From Pseudomonadota bacterium (GTDB taxonomy: Bacteria; Pseudomonadota; Alphaproteobacteria; Rhizobiales; Xanthobacteraceae), in NCBI GenBank assembly GCA_018971625.1, contig JAGXAJ010000002.1, positions 45,993 through 109,992 on the forward strand: a stretch of DNA of 64,000 bases. The letters run 5' to 3'. Numbering within the stretch: position 1 is the stretch's first letter; each line of letters opens with the position of its first letter. The translations under genes and the position numbers were made by a program. This document shows, in pieces, positions 16,779 to 24,730 of the stretch. The notes below the pieces were generated by a model. That model saw only the letters and a list, made by a program, of their open reading frames with translations. It did no database searches and had not been told where the DNA came from.

Positions 16779-17525
16779 TTACATGGCGCGAGCTGGGGAA
16801 TGACCGGCAAGCTCTCCCGCACTACCTTCGTACACAACCCTTCCCGAGTCGATGACATAGCCGCGTTCGACGCTGGCGAGCGTTTCCTTGACGCTGTGGT
16901 CGGTAATCAGGACGCCGAGGCCGAGTCCGGTAAGATATCTGATAGTCGCTCTGATCTCTTCGATTGCGATCGGGTCGATGCCGGCGAAGGGTTCGTCGAA
17001 AAGAATGAAGGCTGGCCGCGCGGCTAGTGTGCGTGCAATCTCGCAGCGGCGGCGTTCTCCGCCGGAAATCCCGGTCGCCGGGGCACGACGGACATGCTCA
17101 AGCCTGAAGCGCTCGAGAAGGTGGCCGGTGAGACGTTCGCGGCGGGCGCGGTCAACCTCGTAAGCCTCGATGACAATCATAATGTTCTGCTCCACGGTAA
17201 GACCACGGAACAAGGAGGGCTCCTGAGGCAGGTAACTCAAGCCGCGTCTGGCCCGCTGGTGGATCGGCATGAAGGTGATGTCCTCGCCATCCAGCAGGAT
17301 GCTGCCCGCGTCTGGCACCTGCACCCCTGCAATCATCTGAAATAGCGTGGTCTTGCCCGCTCCGTTTGGTCCAAACAGTGCGACAGCTTCGCCGCGATCG
17401 ATATGAATACTGATGTCGGAGGTGACGTCGCGCAGCCCGATCCTTTTTGAGAGCTGACTTGCCATAAGCATGCAAGAAACTCCTGTGCTGGAGGCGGAGG
17501 CCGACTTGTCTGTTGCCGGCAGCAT
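16779..17525 (-). CDS. LptB-like ABC ATPase in an operon with inositol-phosphate synthase
   Basis: 248 residues. Walker A is LFGPNGAGKTT, the Q-loop block is LSYLPQEPSLFRGLTVEQNI, the signature is ISGGERRRCEIARTLA and Walker B is FILFDEPFAGIDPIAI, followed by VLITDHSVKETL. The PLPQE-xSxFRxLTVEQN and DEPFAGIDPIA blocks are diagnostic of LptB and not of general importers. Compared with housekeeping LptB it lacks the YLGxxF C-terminal extension, ending GHSPARAM. Start: ATG at 17525, with later ATGs at 17471 and 17465 also possible. The gene begins 15 bp after the ino1 stop on the same strand, so the two are almost certainly co-transcribed. This ties inositol production directly to an Lpt-like export machine. 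Confidence 0.85.
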   Translation of the reverse strand: MLPATDKSASASSTGVSCMLMASQLSKRIGLRDVTSDISIHIDRGEAVALFGPNGAGKTTLFQMIAGVQVPDAGSILLDGEDITFMPIHQRARRGLSYLPQEPSLFRGLTVEQNIMIVIEAYEVDRARRERLTGHLLERFRLEHVRRAPATGISGGERRRCEIARTLAARPAFILFDEPFAGIDPIAIEEIRATIRYLTGLGLGVLITDHSVKETLASVERGYVIDSGRVVYEGSAGELAGHSPARAM

Positions 17526-17540
17526 GCACGGCTTGCTGGC

Positions 17541-18641
17541 CTAGGCGGCGCTGCCGTCGCCGGGCGATTCGCCGTCAACGAAACTGAGCAGCATGCGCCG
17601 AGCCTCATCGTCGGTGAACTGACGAGGCGGCGCTTTCATATAGTAGCCGGAAGCTTCAAGGATAGCGCCGCCCAATCCACGATCAAGGGCAATCTTCGCA
17701 CAGCGAACGGCGTCGACAACCACCCCCGCAGAATTCGGTGAGTCCCAAACCTCGAGCTTAAGCTCCAAATTAAGAGGGACGCCCCCGAAGCCGCTTCCCT
17801 CAATCCTGATATGGGCGATCTTGCGGTCTTGCAGCCAAGGCACATAGTCGCTGGGACCGACATGGATTTGTCCCTCGTCAAATGTGTCGTGGAGCTGGCT
17901 GACGACGGCCTGCGTTTTCGAGATTTTCTTCGACGTCAGCCGGTCGCGCTCCAGCATGTTCAGGAAGTCGGAGTTGCCGCCGAAATTCAGCTGGTAGGTC
18001 CGGCACACCGTGACGCCGCGTTCCCTAAACAGGTTGGCAAGCGTTCGATGGGTGATGGTGGCCCCGACCTGGCTTTTGACGTCGTCACCAATAATCGGAA
18101 GGCCGCGTTCTTCAAAGCGCTTGCGCCATTTCGGGTTGGAAGCCAGGAAAACGGGGATGCAGTTGACATAGGCGCATCCCGCTTCGATCGCAGCATTGGC
18201 GTAGTATTCGCTGGCCTTCTGAGATCCCACGGGAAGGTAGGAAACCACGATCTCAGATCCGGTGCGTTTGAGAACATCAATCACATTTGCCGGTCGAGAT
18301 TTCGACAGTTCGATCTTGTCCCGGAGAAATTCGCCAACACCGTCGAGCGTCTCGCCACGGCTGACTTCGACACCCAGGGGCGGCACTTTAGCGAACTTCA
18401 AAGTATTATTGGGTCCCGCGAAAATGGCTTCGGAAACGTCGCGGCCGACCTTGGCGGCATCGACATCAAAGGCCGCGGAGACGACGATGTCGCCGACATC
18501 GTAGCCTCCCAACGTGGGGTGCATCAGCCCGTGCATTGGCTGATTGGATGAGCCTTCCCGGTAATGATGCAGTCCCTGTATCAGGGAGGACGCGCAATTG
18601 CCGATCCCAACAATTGCCGTTCGAATTTCGGAAAACCCCAT
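17541..18641 (-). CDS. ino1: Inositol-3-phosphate synthase (MIPS)
   Basis: 366 residues, the length of actinobacterial/archaeal-type enzymes. The NAD-binding loop is [20 protein letters not shown]. Other family blocks are [14 protein letters not shown], the [14 protein letters not shown] segment, [15 protein letters not shown], and [14 protein letters not shown] with the active-site region. The enzyme turns glucose-6-phosphate into 1L-myo-inositol-1-phosphate in the cytosol, using bound NAD. Most alphaproteobacteria degrade inositol and do not make it, so the gene is notable. An AAGGA ribosome-binding site lies about 9 nt before the ATG. The LptB-like gene follows at 15 bp. Inositol-1-phosphate is the direct substrate of PIP synthases, and a CDP-alcohol phosphatidyltransferase gene lies 3 kb away. 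Confidence 0.93.
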   Translation of the reverse strand: MGFSEIRTAIVGIGNCASSLIQGLHHYREGSSNQPMHGLMHPTLGGYDVGDIVVSAAFDVDAAKVGRDVSEAIFAGPNNTLKFAKVPPLGVEVSRGETLDGVGEFLRDKIELSKSRPANVIDVLKRTGSEIVVSYLPVGSQKASEYYANAAIEAGCAYVNCIPVFLASNPKWRKRFEERGLPIIGDDVKSQVGATITHRTLANLFRERGVTVCRTYQLNFGGNSDFLNMLERDRLTSKKISKTQAVVSQLHDTFDEGQIHVGPSDYVPWLQDRKIAHIRIEGSGFGGVPLNLELKLEVWDSPNSAGVVVDAVRCAKIALDRGLGGAILEASGYYMKAPPRQFTDDEARRMLLSFVDGESPGDGSAA

Positions 18642-19067
18642 TGAAAAAAATCCTTAAGTCCGGCGCCTCAGACGCCGAACTCCCCTAAACGTAAATTAGC
18701 TTAATGGCTAGTCCGGCGCCAGTTCTCGACGGGTCATATTTTGCTCGTCGGGTGCGTCCTCCTAAACGAACCTTCCGTTGTTTCTGGTCAGAAACAGTCT
18801 GAAGGCAGGAATACCCTCGCTTCACTTGTTTCGAAGGTTTGAAAGTGGCTCGGCTATTCAAGTAATATTGATCAAATCCTCCCGTTACGATGACCAAGGA
18901 TCTGACATCGAGTGGAAATCGTCGGTACCTTCCAACAGTCTGGCGAGTGTTTATGGCCTGACCCGCGGGCAATGGTCGCTGCTTGTCATGCGCTTCAGGC
19001 GGATTCAGCGGCGCGTCACGGCGCGACCACGCGCCTGACTGCCGCTCGCGGGCCGCAGTAGTCTTGT
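18642..19067. promoter_or_regulatory. 426-bp non-coding gap upstream of ino1
   Basis: No gene is supported here. The part next to ino1 is AT-rich (AAACGTAAATTAGCTTAATGG near 18688-18708) and probably holds the ino1-lptB promoter, read leftward. A short inverted repeat, GGCGCC-TCAGAC-GCC at about 18662-18676, lies in the untranslated leader. Open frames in the right half have no recognisable content. Confidence 0.35.
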
Positions 19068-19601
19068 CTAACTTGCGAAATGCGCGACCGGCAACATCAA
19101 CAGGCCCGAAAGCGCGCCGGCGATCACGTCATCACTGACGACATTAAAGCCGGCGTGCCTGCCGAGGGCGACATCGACTGGCCAAGGCTTGAAGATGTCG
19201 AACAGCCGAAAGAGGGCCAGCGCAGCCAGCTGAATCCAAAGCAACGAGCTATTGATAATCAGCAGCGTGACGAGGGCTCCCGTGACCTCGTCGATCACGA
19301 CGGTTTGCGGATCATCTTGTCCACAATCGGCAGCAACGAGATGAGCACAGAGGACGGAAAGCGCGGCAATCAGCCCGGCAACAGCCAGCTGCAGCTGCAT
19401 GGGCTCCAAGCGCAACAACCAGTAGAGCGGCAGCGTCGTTGCGGTTGCAATTGTTCCTGCGCCGAACCGGATGTATCCGACGCCAAACCAGGTTGCTGCC
19501 AGATATGATCCGGCCAGCACAACACTTTCTCGCCGCGGCCGGCACTCGTCAGGTCGAGCCTTCGCGTCGTCGCTCACATTCGTCGCCCCCAGCTTCCACA
19601 C
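19068..19601 (-). CDS. PgpA-family phosphatase, candidate phosphatidylinositol-phosphate phosphatase
   Basis: 177 residues from GTG 19601, or about 169 from GTG 19577; about four membrane segments. All PgpA blocks are present: GVGYIRFGAGTIATAT (FGxGTxGT-like), DPQTVVIDEVTGALVT with Asp104/Glu105, FRLFDIFKPWPVDVA, and GFNVVSDDVIAGALSG with Asp157/Asp158. Classical PgpA dephosphorylates phosphatidylglycerol-phosphate. A PgpA-like enzyme is known in Bacteroides to dephosphorylate phosphatidylinositol-phosphate beside MIPS and PIP synthase genes. The same trio is present here, so I prefer PIP phosphatase, but PGP phosphatase is not excluded. The minus-strand orientation matches ino1, which is 426 bp downstream. 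Confidence 0.8.
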   Translation of the reverse strand: MWKLGATNVSDDAKARPDECRPRRESVVLAGSYLAATWFGVGYIRFGAGTIATATTLPLYWLLRLEPMQLQLAVAGLIAALSVLCAHLVAADCGQDDPQTVVIDEVTGALVTLLIINSSLLWIQLAALALFRLFDIFKPWPVDVALGRHAGFNVVSDDVIAGALSGLLMLPVAHFAS

Positions 19602-19739
19602 TCAACGCGGGTACCCAACCCGTCAATTTCTAGCTCATATGGCCGGTGCGCCACAAGGCGTGGACGCCGCGGGCGGAGCTTGCGGTATATCGCTTTGGCG
19701 TTGATCTATGTAGCCTGTCGCTCCGATGCTGAGGCTCTG

Positions 19740-20603
19740 ATGCACGACTTGGTTGTCCGTTCTCTGAAACTTGCCTGCAGGCTTCCGCGCCCGTTGCGCG
19801 ATGCGTTATCGGCTATCGCCGGTACCGTGGCCTGGGCAGTTGCCGCGCAGCCGCGCCGGAACGTGACCTCGAACGTCAAGCAGGTCCTGAGGCATTTCTC
19901 CGGAGAACCGCGCGCACTGCACGTGCAGCACATCGCGCGGCGGGTTTTCCGCCGCTGTATCAGCAACTACCTTGAGTTGTTTGCTCTTCCAAGGCTCGCG
20001 AAGGAGGAAATACTCGGGCGGATTGACGTCGTAGGCCAGGAACATTTCGAGCAGGCCATCGCGCAAGGAGGCGGCGTCATCATTGCCTCAGCTCACCTCG
20101 GTCCGTTCGAATACCTGCCGTCCTGGATGCCGGCACGCGGCTTCGAAATGACCATCCCCGTTGAAAGGATGGAGGACAGGCAGATGCTCGGCATGATGCT
20201 TCAGGCTCGCCTGTCAAACGGCGTGACATTTGTACCTCTTACCGGCTTTGCCGCGATCCGAACCATGGTTCGGACGCTCCGGAAGAGGCAGGTGGTCTTG
20301 ATCACTGCTGATCGCGCAGTCGAAGGCCAAAGCACCGTTGTGAGCTTCTTCGGCGCTCCAGCGAGGCTGCCGATCGGCCCCGTCGATCTCGCTATCATGA
20401 CGGGGGCGCCCCTGATCGGCGGATTTGGCTGGTGCCGCGGGCGGCGGGATATCATTGAATTCGCGCCAATCTCGCTGGCATTACCCGTTCAGCAGCGAGC
20501 GGATCGCGCGGCATTGCAGGCGGCCCTTGTCGATCAGCTGGAGAGGGCGATCGGCACACATGTCGACGAATGGGTCGTATTCGAGCCCATCTGGCAGTAT
20601 TGA
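19740..20603 (+). CDS. LpxL/HtrB/PatA-family lipid acyltransferase
   Basis: 287 residues from the ATG at 19740; an upstream in-frame TTG at 19680 seems less likely. The catalytic HX4E motif is SAHLGPFEYL (His119, Glu124), followed by ITADRAVEGQSTVVSFFGAPARLPIGPVDLA, the usual D-R...FFG-x-xAxxPxGPxxLA block. The family includes LpxL/LpxM (lipid A secondary acylation) and mycobacterial PatA, which acylates the mannose of PIM. Given its neighbours I favour acylation of the inositol glycolipid, with a second lipid A acyltransferase as the alternative. Divergent from the PgpA-like gene, with a 138-bp spacer. Confidence 0.82.
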   Translation: MHDLVVRSLKLACRLPRPLRDALSAIAGTVAWAVAAQPRRNVTSNVKQVLRHFSGEPRALHVQHIARRVFRRCISNYLELFALPRLAKEEILGRIDVVGQEHFEQAIAQGGGVIIASAHLGPFEYLPSWMPARGFEMTIPVERMEDRQMLGMMLQARLSNGVTFVPLTGFAAIRTMVRTLRKRQVVLITADRAVEGQSTVVSFFGAPARLPIGPVDLAIMTGAPLIGGFGWCRGRRDIIEFAPISLALPVQQRADRAALQAALVDQLERAIGTHVDEWVVFEPIWQY

Positions 20604-20630
20604 AATACCTTGCGGTTTTCAAAGCCGTGA

Positions 20631-21044
20631 TCAAGACTCTCTTCGCAGCAGATTGAAGCCCCCAAACAGCGCCAGAAAGGTTGTGGCTGCGGCAGCAATC
20701 GCTGCGAAGGGAAGAACGACGTGCCAGCCGCTGTGGTGCTGGAAGGTTCTATAGGCCGCACATGCAAGCAGGAGCGGCAGTGCCACGGCAATGACCGGAA
20801 TTCGGTGCGGAAGCTGTAGCAGGCGAAAGCGTGCAAACTTCCGCCAGGGCGGTTCGACCAGAACCCCAAATGAAAGCGCACAGACATTGAGAGTGATCAA
20901 GAAAACGGTCAGGCAGCCTCGGTAAATGATCTGCCCGGCGATCGCGGTCCAATACGCAAAGCGGTCCGCCGGCGGCGCAGGCACGGAAAAATCGGAATAT
21001 GCCTGCACATACAATCGTGCATGCCACGGCTTCTTCACTTCCAA
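20631..21044 (-). CDS. Small membrane protein, unknown
   Basis: Up to 137 residues from a TTG at 21044; a GTG at 21038 is equally possible, so the start is uncertain. Three membrane segments are visible: about YWTAIAGQIIYRGCLTVFLI (31-52), IPVIAVALPLLLACAAY (81-98) and VVLPFAAIAAAATTFLALF (110-128). No catalytic motif or known family was recognised. It is convergent with the acyltransferase gene and sits between acyltransferase and phosphatidyltransferase genes. An accessory role in the lipid pathway is possible but unproven. Confidence 0.5.
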   Translation of the reverse strand: MEVKKPWHARLYVQAYSDFSVPAPPADRFAYWTAIAGQIIYRGCLTVFLITLNVCALSFGVLVEPPWRKFARFRLLQLPHRIPVIAVALPLLLACAAYRTFQHHSGWHVVLPFAAIAAAATTFLALFGGFNLLRRES

Positions 21045-21246
21045 CGCGTCTACTCCATTTCAGCCATGTGGTTGCAAACAGTCGTCCATCGGCAGTGAAG
21101 CCGTTCCGTCCATAATTTGCAATTGTCGATTGGTGCCGATAAGAATTGGCATTGATCCAGGCGAACGGCCTGGGGGTGGCGCCAAAGGCACTAGATGTGA
21201 ATGCCAGTGCGCTGCCGGCAAATGAGTTTTCAGCATCCGCGCGCTC

Positions 21247-21873
21247 ATGTTGGCCAGTCTTTTACGCGAGCCCGTCATATGGATCGGGCGTACTTTTCTC
21301 AGATTGCTTGTCGCGTCCGGCGTGACGCCGAACCAGATCACGTTGACCGGGCTTGCTCTCGTGCTGCTCAGCTGCGCTCTGTATGTTCTCACCAACGATA
21401 TGTTCGTGCTCGGCGTCGGCCTGTCGCTTTCCTATGCCTTCGACGGGCTCGATGGCACGATTGCTCGCCGGACCGGTAAAGCCACGCTGTTCGGAGGGTA
21501 TTTGGATGCAGTCGTTGATCGTTACCAGGAGATAGTGAGCTATTTCGTTGTAGGGCTCGTGAAGGGTTGGTGGATCGGTGTGTTCCTTTTGACGGTTGGG
21601 TCGTTGTTGGTGAGCTACAACAAGGCCGCTGTCGCGCTTCAAGTTCAGATCGAGAACAAGGCGTGGCCGGATCTGATGGAGCGGCCGCGACGCGCCTGGC
21701 TGTTCTGCGCCGCACTCATTCTGGATAACGCCGTCCCAGTGCCAGATCGCCTTGGAGGCAGCTTTGCCCATCTCGCGATATGGTACATCGCAATCCTCGT
21801 TCACTTCACTGCGGTGCAGCGGTTCGTTCGCGCAAAGCGAATGCTCATGGATATGGCGGCCCCTTCACGCTGA
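21247..21873 (+). CDS. CDP-alcohol phosphatidyltransferase, candidate phosphatidylinositol-phosphate synthase
   Basis: 208 residues with about five or six membrane helices. The complete CDP-OH-P signature D-x2-D-G-x2-A-R-x8-G-x3-D-x3-D is seen in FDGLDGTIARRTGKATLFGG, continuing YLDAVVDRYQE (Asp66, Asp69, Asp87, Asp91). The N-terminal GVTPNQITLTGLALVL is also typical. The family attaches an alcohol (glycerol-3-P, serine, inositol, inositol-1-P) to CDP-diacylglycerol. With MIPS and a PgpA-like phosphatase beside it, inositol-1-phosphate is the most likely acceptor, giving phosphatidylinositol-phosphate. A PgsA-like role in phosphatidylglycerol synthesis is the main alternative, but that gene is usually a lone housekeeping gene elsewhere. 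Confidence 0.83.
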   Translation: MLASLLREPVIWIGRTFLRLLVASGVTPNQITLTGLALVLLSCALYVLTNDMFVLGVGLSLSYAFDGLDGTIARRTGKATLFGGYLDAVVDRYQEIVSYFVVGLVKGWWIGVFLLTVGSLLVSYNKAAVALQVQIENKAWPDLMERPRRAWLFCAALILDNAVPVPDRLGGSFAHLAIWYIAILVHFTAVQRFVRAKRMLMDMAAPSR

Positions 21874-21930
21874 CGGTGCGCCCGAGCTGACATAGAGAAG
21901 CTAGGTGAAGTTTGAGGCAACATAACCAGA

Positions 21931-22560
21931 GTGGTCTCGATTGCACGCAGGGTCTGGTTTCCAAAATCCCCGGGGGCGAGGATCGCGTCCGCATTCGCTT
22001 TGCTGTGTATTGCGCCACTGCTGTTTTATGCGACACGCTTTCTGATCGACAAGGCGTGGAGCGTCGAGGTTACCTTTCAGGGAATGTCCGACGATGTTTC
22101 CCGATTTGCTGTTTATAATGGGAATCGATCAAAGCAGTTTGTTCGCGTCACTCGCTTTGTCCTTTCAACCGCCAGGTTCGGCAAGCTCGATTGGGATGAT
22201 TTCGATTCGAAGATCGCGGATCCTGGCCGCTTTGTGCCGGCCGCCGGCCGCATCGACTTCTCGGTGGTTGCTCCGGCCGACACTGGCGAGTACCTGTGCT
22301 CGTCGCTCAGGGCGATTGGTTTCTTCGCGCAATACGGCGCCCTCAAAAATGGAAGATTGACGGCGGGCCCAGCGCGCGCGTCCACAGCGAAGAAAATAAT
22401 TGAGGATCTTAGCTGCTCGTATGACTTTTCAAACAAAAAGCAGCCCATGGAAAGCGTGAGTCAAAAGGACGACGGTTCGGACGTAACCCAGACAATACAC
22501 GTGCCATGTGGTCAGGTGGGCTGGGTATCCGAATGCGTATCCCAGATTGCACCGTTTTGA
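21931..22560 (+). CDS. Single-pass membrane-anchored protein, unknown
   Basis: 209 residues from GTG 21931. One N-terminal transmembrane segment (about residues 16-36, RIASAFALLCIAPLLFYATR) is followed by a soluble, presumably periplasmic domain with four cysteines (EYLCSS, DLSCSY, HVPCGQ, SECVSQ) that could make two disulfides. No motif recognised. It starts 57 bp after the phosphatidyltransferase stop on the same strand, so it may be in that transcript. It is convergent with the GT-C-like gene. Confidence 0.6.
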   Translation: MVSIARRVWFPKSPGARIASAFALLCIAPLLFYATRFLIDKAWSVEVTFQGMSDDVSRFAVYNGNRSKQFVRVTRFVLSTARFGKLDWDDFDSKIADPGRFVPAAGRIDFSVVAPADTGEYLCSSLRAIGFFAQYGALKNGRLTAGPARASTAKKIIEDLSCSYDFSNKKQPMESVSQKDDGSDVTQTIHVPCGQVGWVSECVSQIAPF

Positions 22561-22589
22561 CGGGTGAGTTGTTGGCGCCCGCGACCGCG

Positions 22590-24215
22590 TCAGTGAACCG
22601 CCGCGGCATCGAGCGGTTTCTTTTCGACCTTGTAGAGCCGAAAGTCACCTGAACTTTTGACGAACGCCAATTGACTCTGCGAGAGGGCCAGAAGATCGTC
22701 TCCAAAGTCTGGACCATCGACCACGACGTAGTCGAACTTGAGAAGCTGGCTAGCCAGGTCGGCACCATACTTCCTGTACTCCTTCTTTGTATCGGCGAGG
22801 AAAGTAAACGAAGTCTCCGGAACCGGCTGCAGCCATTGATCGTGGAATCTGAGAGGCTGCTGGCCGGGCTTCGTGAAGATGGATTGCACCAGAGCACGCT
22901 TTGCCAGAACCGCAAAGGCTCCGACATGGTACAGTCCGATCGAATGAAGTTGTGACGGCTTCATGCCGCTGTGTAGGACAAATAACGCGCTGCCCTCCGG
23001 AGTCTCATGTATGACATTGAGGAAATCCTCTCGCCCCAGCTCTGACCTGTGCCACGACTGAACGTTAACGCACGAGATCGCAAACGTCAGCAGCAAGATG
23101 CCGACCATGATCTGTTTTACGTGGATTTCGCCTCGCTCAGTGGGCACGCAGGAGGCGATAAAGACGAGGATCGCCAGGAACAAGACTCTCCAGGCCACGT
23201 AGAAGGTACCGGCTATCTGATCTGGAAGCAGAAAGAACAGCAAGATGGAGATCGCGATCGGAACAGCGAAATCTCCACGCACCTCAATCCATCGCAATCT
23301 TACGATTGCAATGCCAACGACCAGGGCAAACGCGACGACCAAGACGAAGTTAATGACGGGATTGCCCAGGCTGATAAGATTTTCGATCTGCAATACCCGA
23401 ACGAACGGGAATTGAAACTGCTGGACCGTGAACTCTGGATTCGTGGAACCCTGGTTAGCGTGGATCAGCATGAACGGCACGGGGAGCGCCTGTAGGCTAT
23501 CGCGAACCAGTCGCGCGACAAACAGCATCGGCGTCGGCGATTTCCGCTCGATCATTCGCTGTATTTCGTAGCCAAAGACGAACAGGCCGTAGAATGCCCA
23601 GGCATAGAGATGCACAAAGTATAGTGCTGTAGAACAGGCCGTTGCGAAAAAAAGCCTCCTAAGCCAATGCATTTTGACCGCCGACACCCACCAGGCCGCG
23701 GCGAGCAGCGCGCATCCACACCCAAGCTCAAAGCCGAGAAATCCCCTCGCAAAGCCAGCATTGAACAGCAAGGGCACCGCGAGCAGGGGCGCTATTGTTA
23801 GTCTTGATGCGACGATGCGATTAAGCGCAAAGCAACCCGCAAGGGTCGTGAGGCTGGCCGTCGCAATAAATAGCTTCCCTGTCCACGCCAACGGCAAGAA
23901 CCGGCCGACGGCCATGGCCCAGATGTCCCAACCAAGGTTGGGCAGCGTGGTCCATTGGACGCTGTAGAGCCGCTGTAGTACCGGGTCATCTCGATGGAGC
24001 AAGATGAAAGCTCGCGCCAAGTGATTGGGGTAGTCTTGCAGGCCGGGGTATGGGAAAAAGAGAAGTGGCGCGAGTGCGATTGTTAGCGCCCCGGCCGTCC
24101 AGGCGATTACCGATGCGTTGAAACGGTTCGCTGCCGCTGGCCGCGGCAAGTGTTGTTTGACGATTTCAACCGACATTGTGGTTAGTTGGAATTGCCGATC
24201 GAACGAGGAGATCAC
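22590..24215 (-). CDS. GT-C-like polytopic membrane protein, putative lipid-linked-sugar glycosyltransferase
   Basis: Up to 541 residues (ATG at 24215; ATG at 24176, MSVEIVKQHL, is an equally good start). About ten membrane helices are followed by a ~110-residue soluble C-terminal domain. In the first periplasmic loop, LLFFPYPGLQDYPNHLARAF contains the Asp (QDYPNH) expected for a GT-C catalytic acid/base. GT-C enzymes use polyprenyl-phosphate sugars on the periplasmic face; PIM elongation beyond the early steps uses such enzymes. The assignment is structural inference, as no family signature is certain. It is the last gene before the tRNA and reads away from it. Confidence 0.6.
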   Translation of the reverse strand: MISSFDRQFQLTTMSVEIVKQHLPRPAAANRFNASVIAWTAGALTIALAPLLFFPYPGLQDYPNHLARAFILLHRDDPVLQRLYSVQWTTLPNLGWDIWAMAVGRFLPLAWTGKLFIATASLTTLAGCFALNRIVASRLTIAPLLAVPLLFNAGFARGFLGFELGCGCALLAAAWWVSAVKMHWLRRLFFATACSTALYFVHLYAWAFYGLFVFGYEIQRMIERKSPTPMLFVARLVRDSLQALPVPFMLIHANQGSTNPEFTVQQFQFPFVRVLQIENLISLGNPVINFVLVVAFALVVGIAIVRLRWIEVRGDFAVPIAISILLFFLLPDQIAGTFYVAWRVLFLAILVFIASCVPTERGEIHVKQIMVGILLLTFAISCVNVQSWHRSELGREDFLNVIHETPEGSALFVLHSGMKPSQLHSIGLYHVGAFAVLAKRALVQSIFTKPGQQPLRFHDQWLQPVPETSFTFLADTKKEYRKYGADLASQLLKFDYVVVDGPDFGDDLLALSQSQLAFVKSSGDFRLYKVEKKPLDAAAVH

Positions 24216-24342
24216 CGCGTGGGGCCAATGGGCGTACGACGACCAGTACTATGGAAATGAGGACTAATCTCGCATTATGCACGATGGTAGCGCAATGGTT
24301 TTCAGGCACTGCTTACTGATCTCGAGATTTGGAGTCTGCAAA

Positions 24343-24419
24343 TGGCGCGCCCGACACGATTCGAACGTGTGACCTCCACCTTCGGAGGGTGGCGCTCTAT
24401 CCAGCTGAGCTACGGGCGC
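24343..24419 (-). tRNA. tRNA-Arg (anticodon CCG)
   Basis: Read on the minus strand from 24419: acceptor GCGCCCG, D-arm GCTC...GAGC, anticodon stem CCACC/GGTGG around the loop CTCCGAA with anticodon CCG. Then come a short variable loop, the T-arm ACACG-TTCGAAT-CGTGT, acceptor CGGGCGC, discriminator G and an encoded CCA, 77 nt in all. All stems pair. It decodes CGG arginine codons. The envelope-gene block starts just downstream of its 3' end, the classic integration position of genomic islands. A truncated copy lies 125 bp upstream. Confidence 0.95.
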
Positions 24420-24543
24420 GTTGATTGCTTACGCAGTGCTTACGTGGGGTCTTGGCGAGAATGACGCAATCGGCCCCAATTTCGCAAGCTCTTGTTTTCC
24501 TGTCCCCTTTCAATCCGCCTGACCGTACACAGTGGCTTGACAC

Positions 24544-24587
24544 CTGCCTTCGGAGGGCGACGCTCTATCCAGCTGAGCTACGGGTGC
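24544..24587 (-). repeat. Truncated second copy of tRNA-Arg(CCG), 5' half
   Basis: Read on the minus strand from 24587: GCACCCG TA GCTC AGCTGGATA GAGC, then CTCCGAAGG of an anticodon arm, after which similarity stops. It matches the 5' ~44 nt of the complete tRNA with a few changes (GCACCCG versus GCGCCCG; TCGCC versus CCACC). There is no T-arm or 3' acceptor, so it cannot be functional. It is either one half of an integration duplication or a decayed tandem tRNA. The rest of the 311-bp gap (24420-24730) shows nothing else. Confidence 0.75.
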
Positions 24588-24730
24588 GGCGAGGGTTCAT
24601 TTAGCCGATTGGCCCGGCCTCGGCAACGGCCAGCCGAGGGACAAAGCCGGTTTGCCGTCGGGGCAGTCAAATCCCATAATGCTCGCGGCCAGCGCGGGCC
24701 GGCATAGCATGGACCCAGCAATCGAACCGG

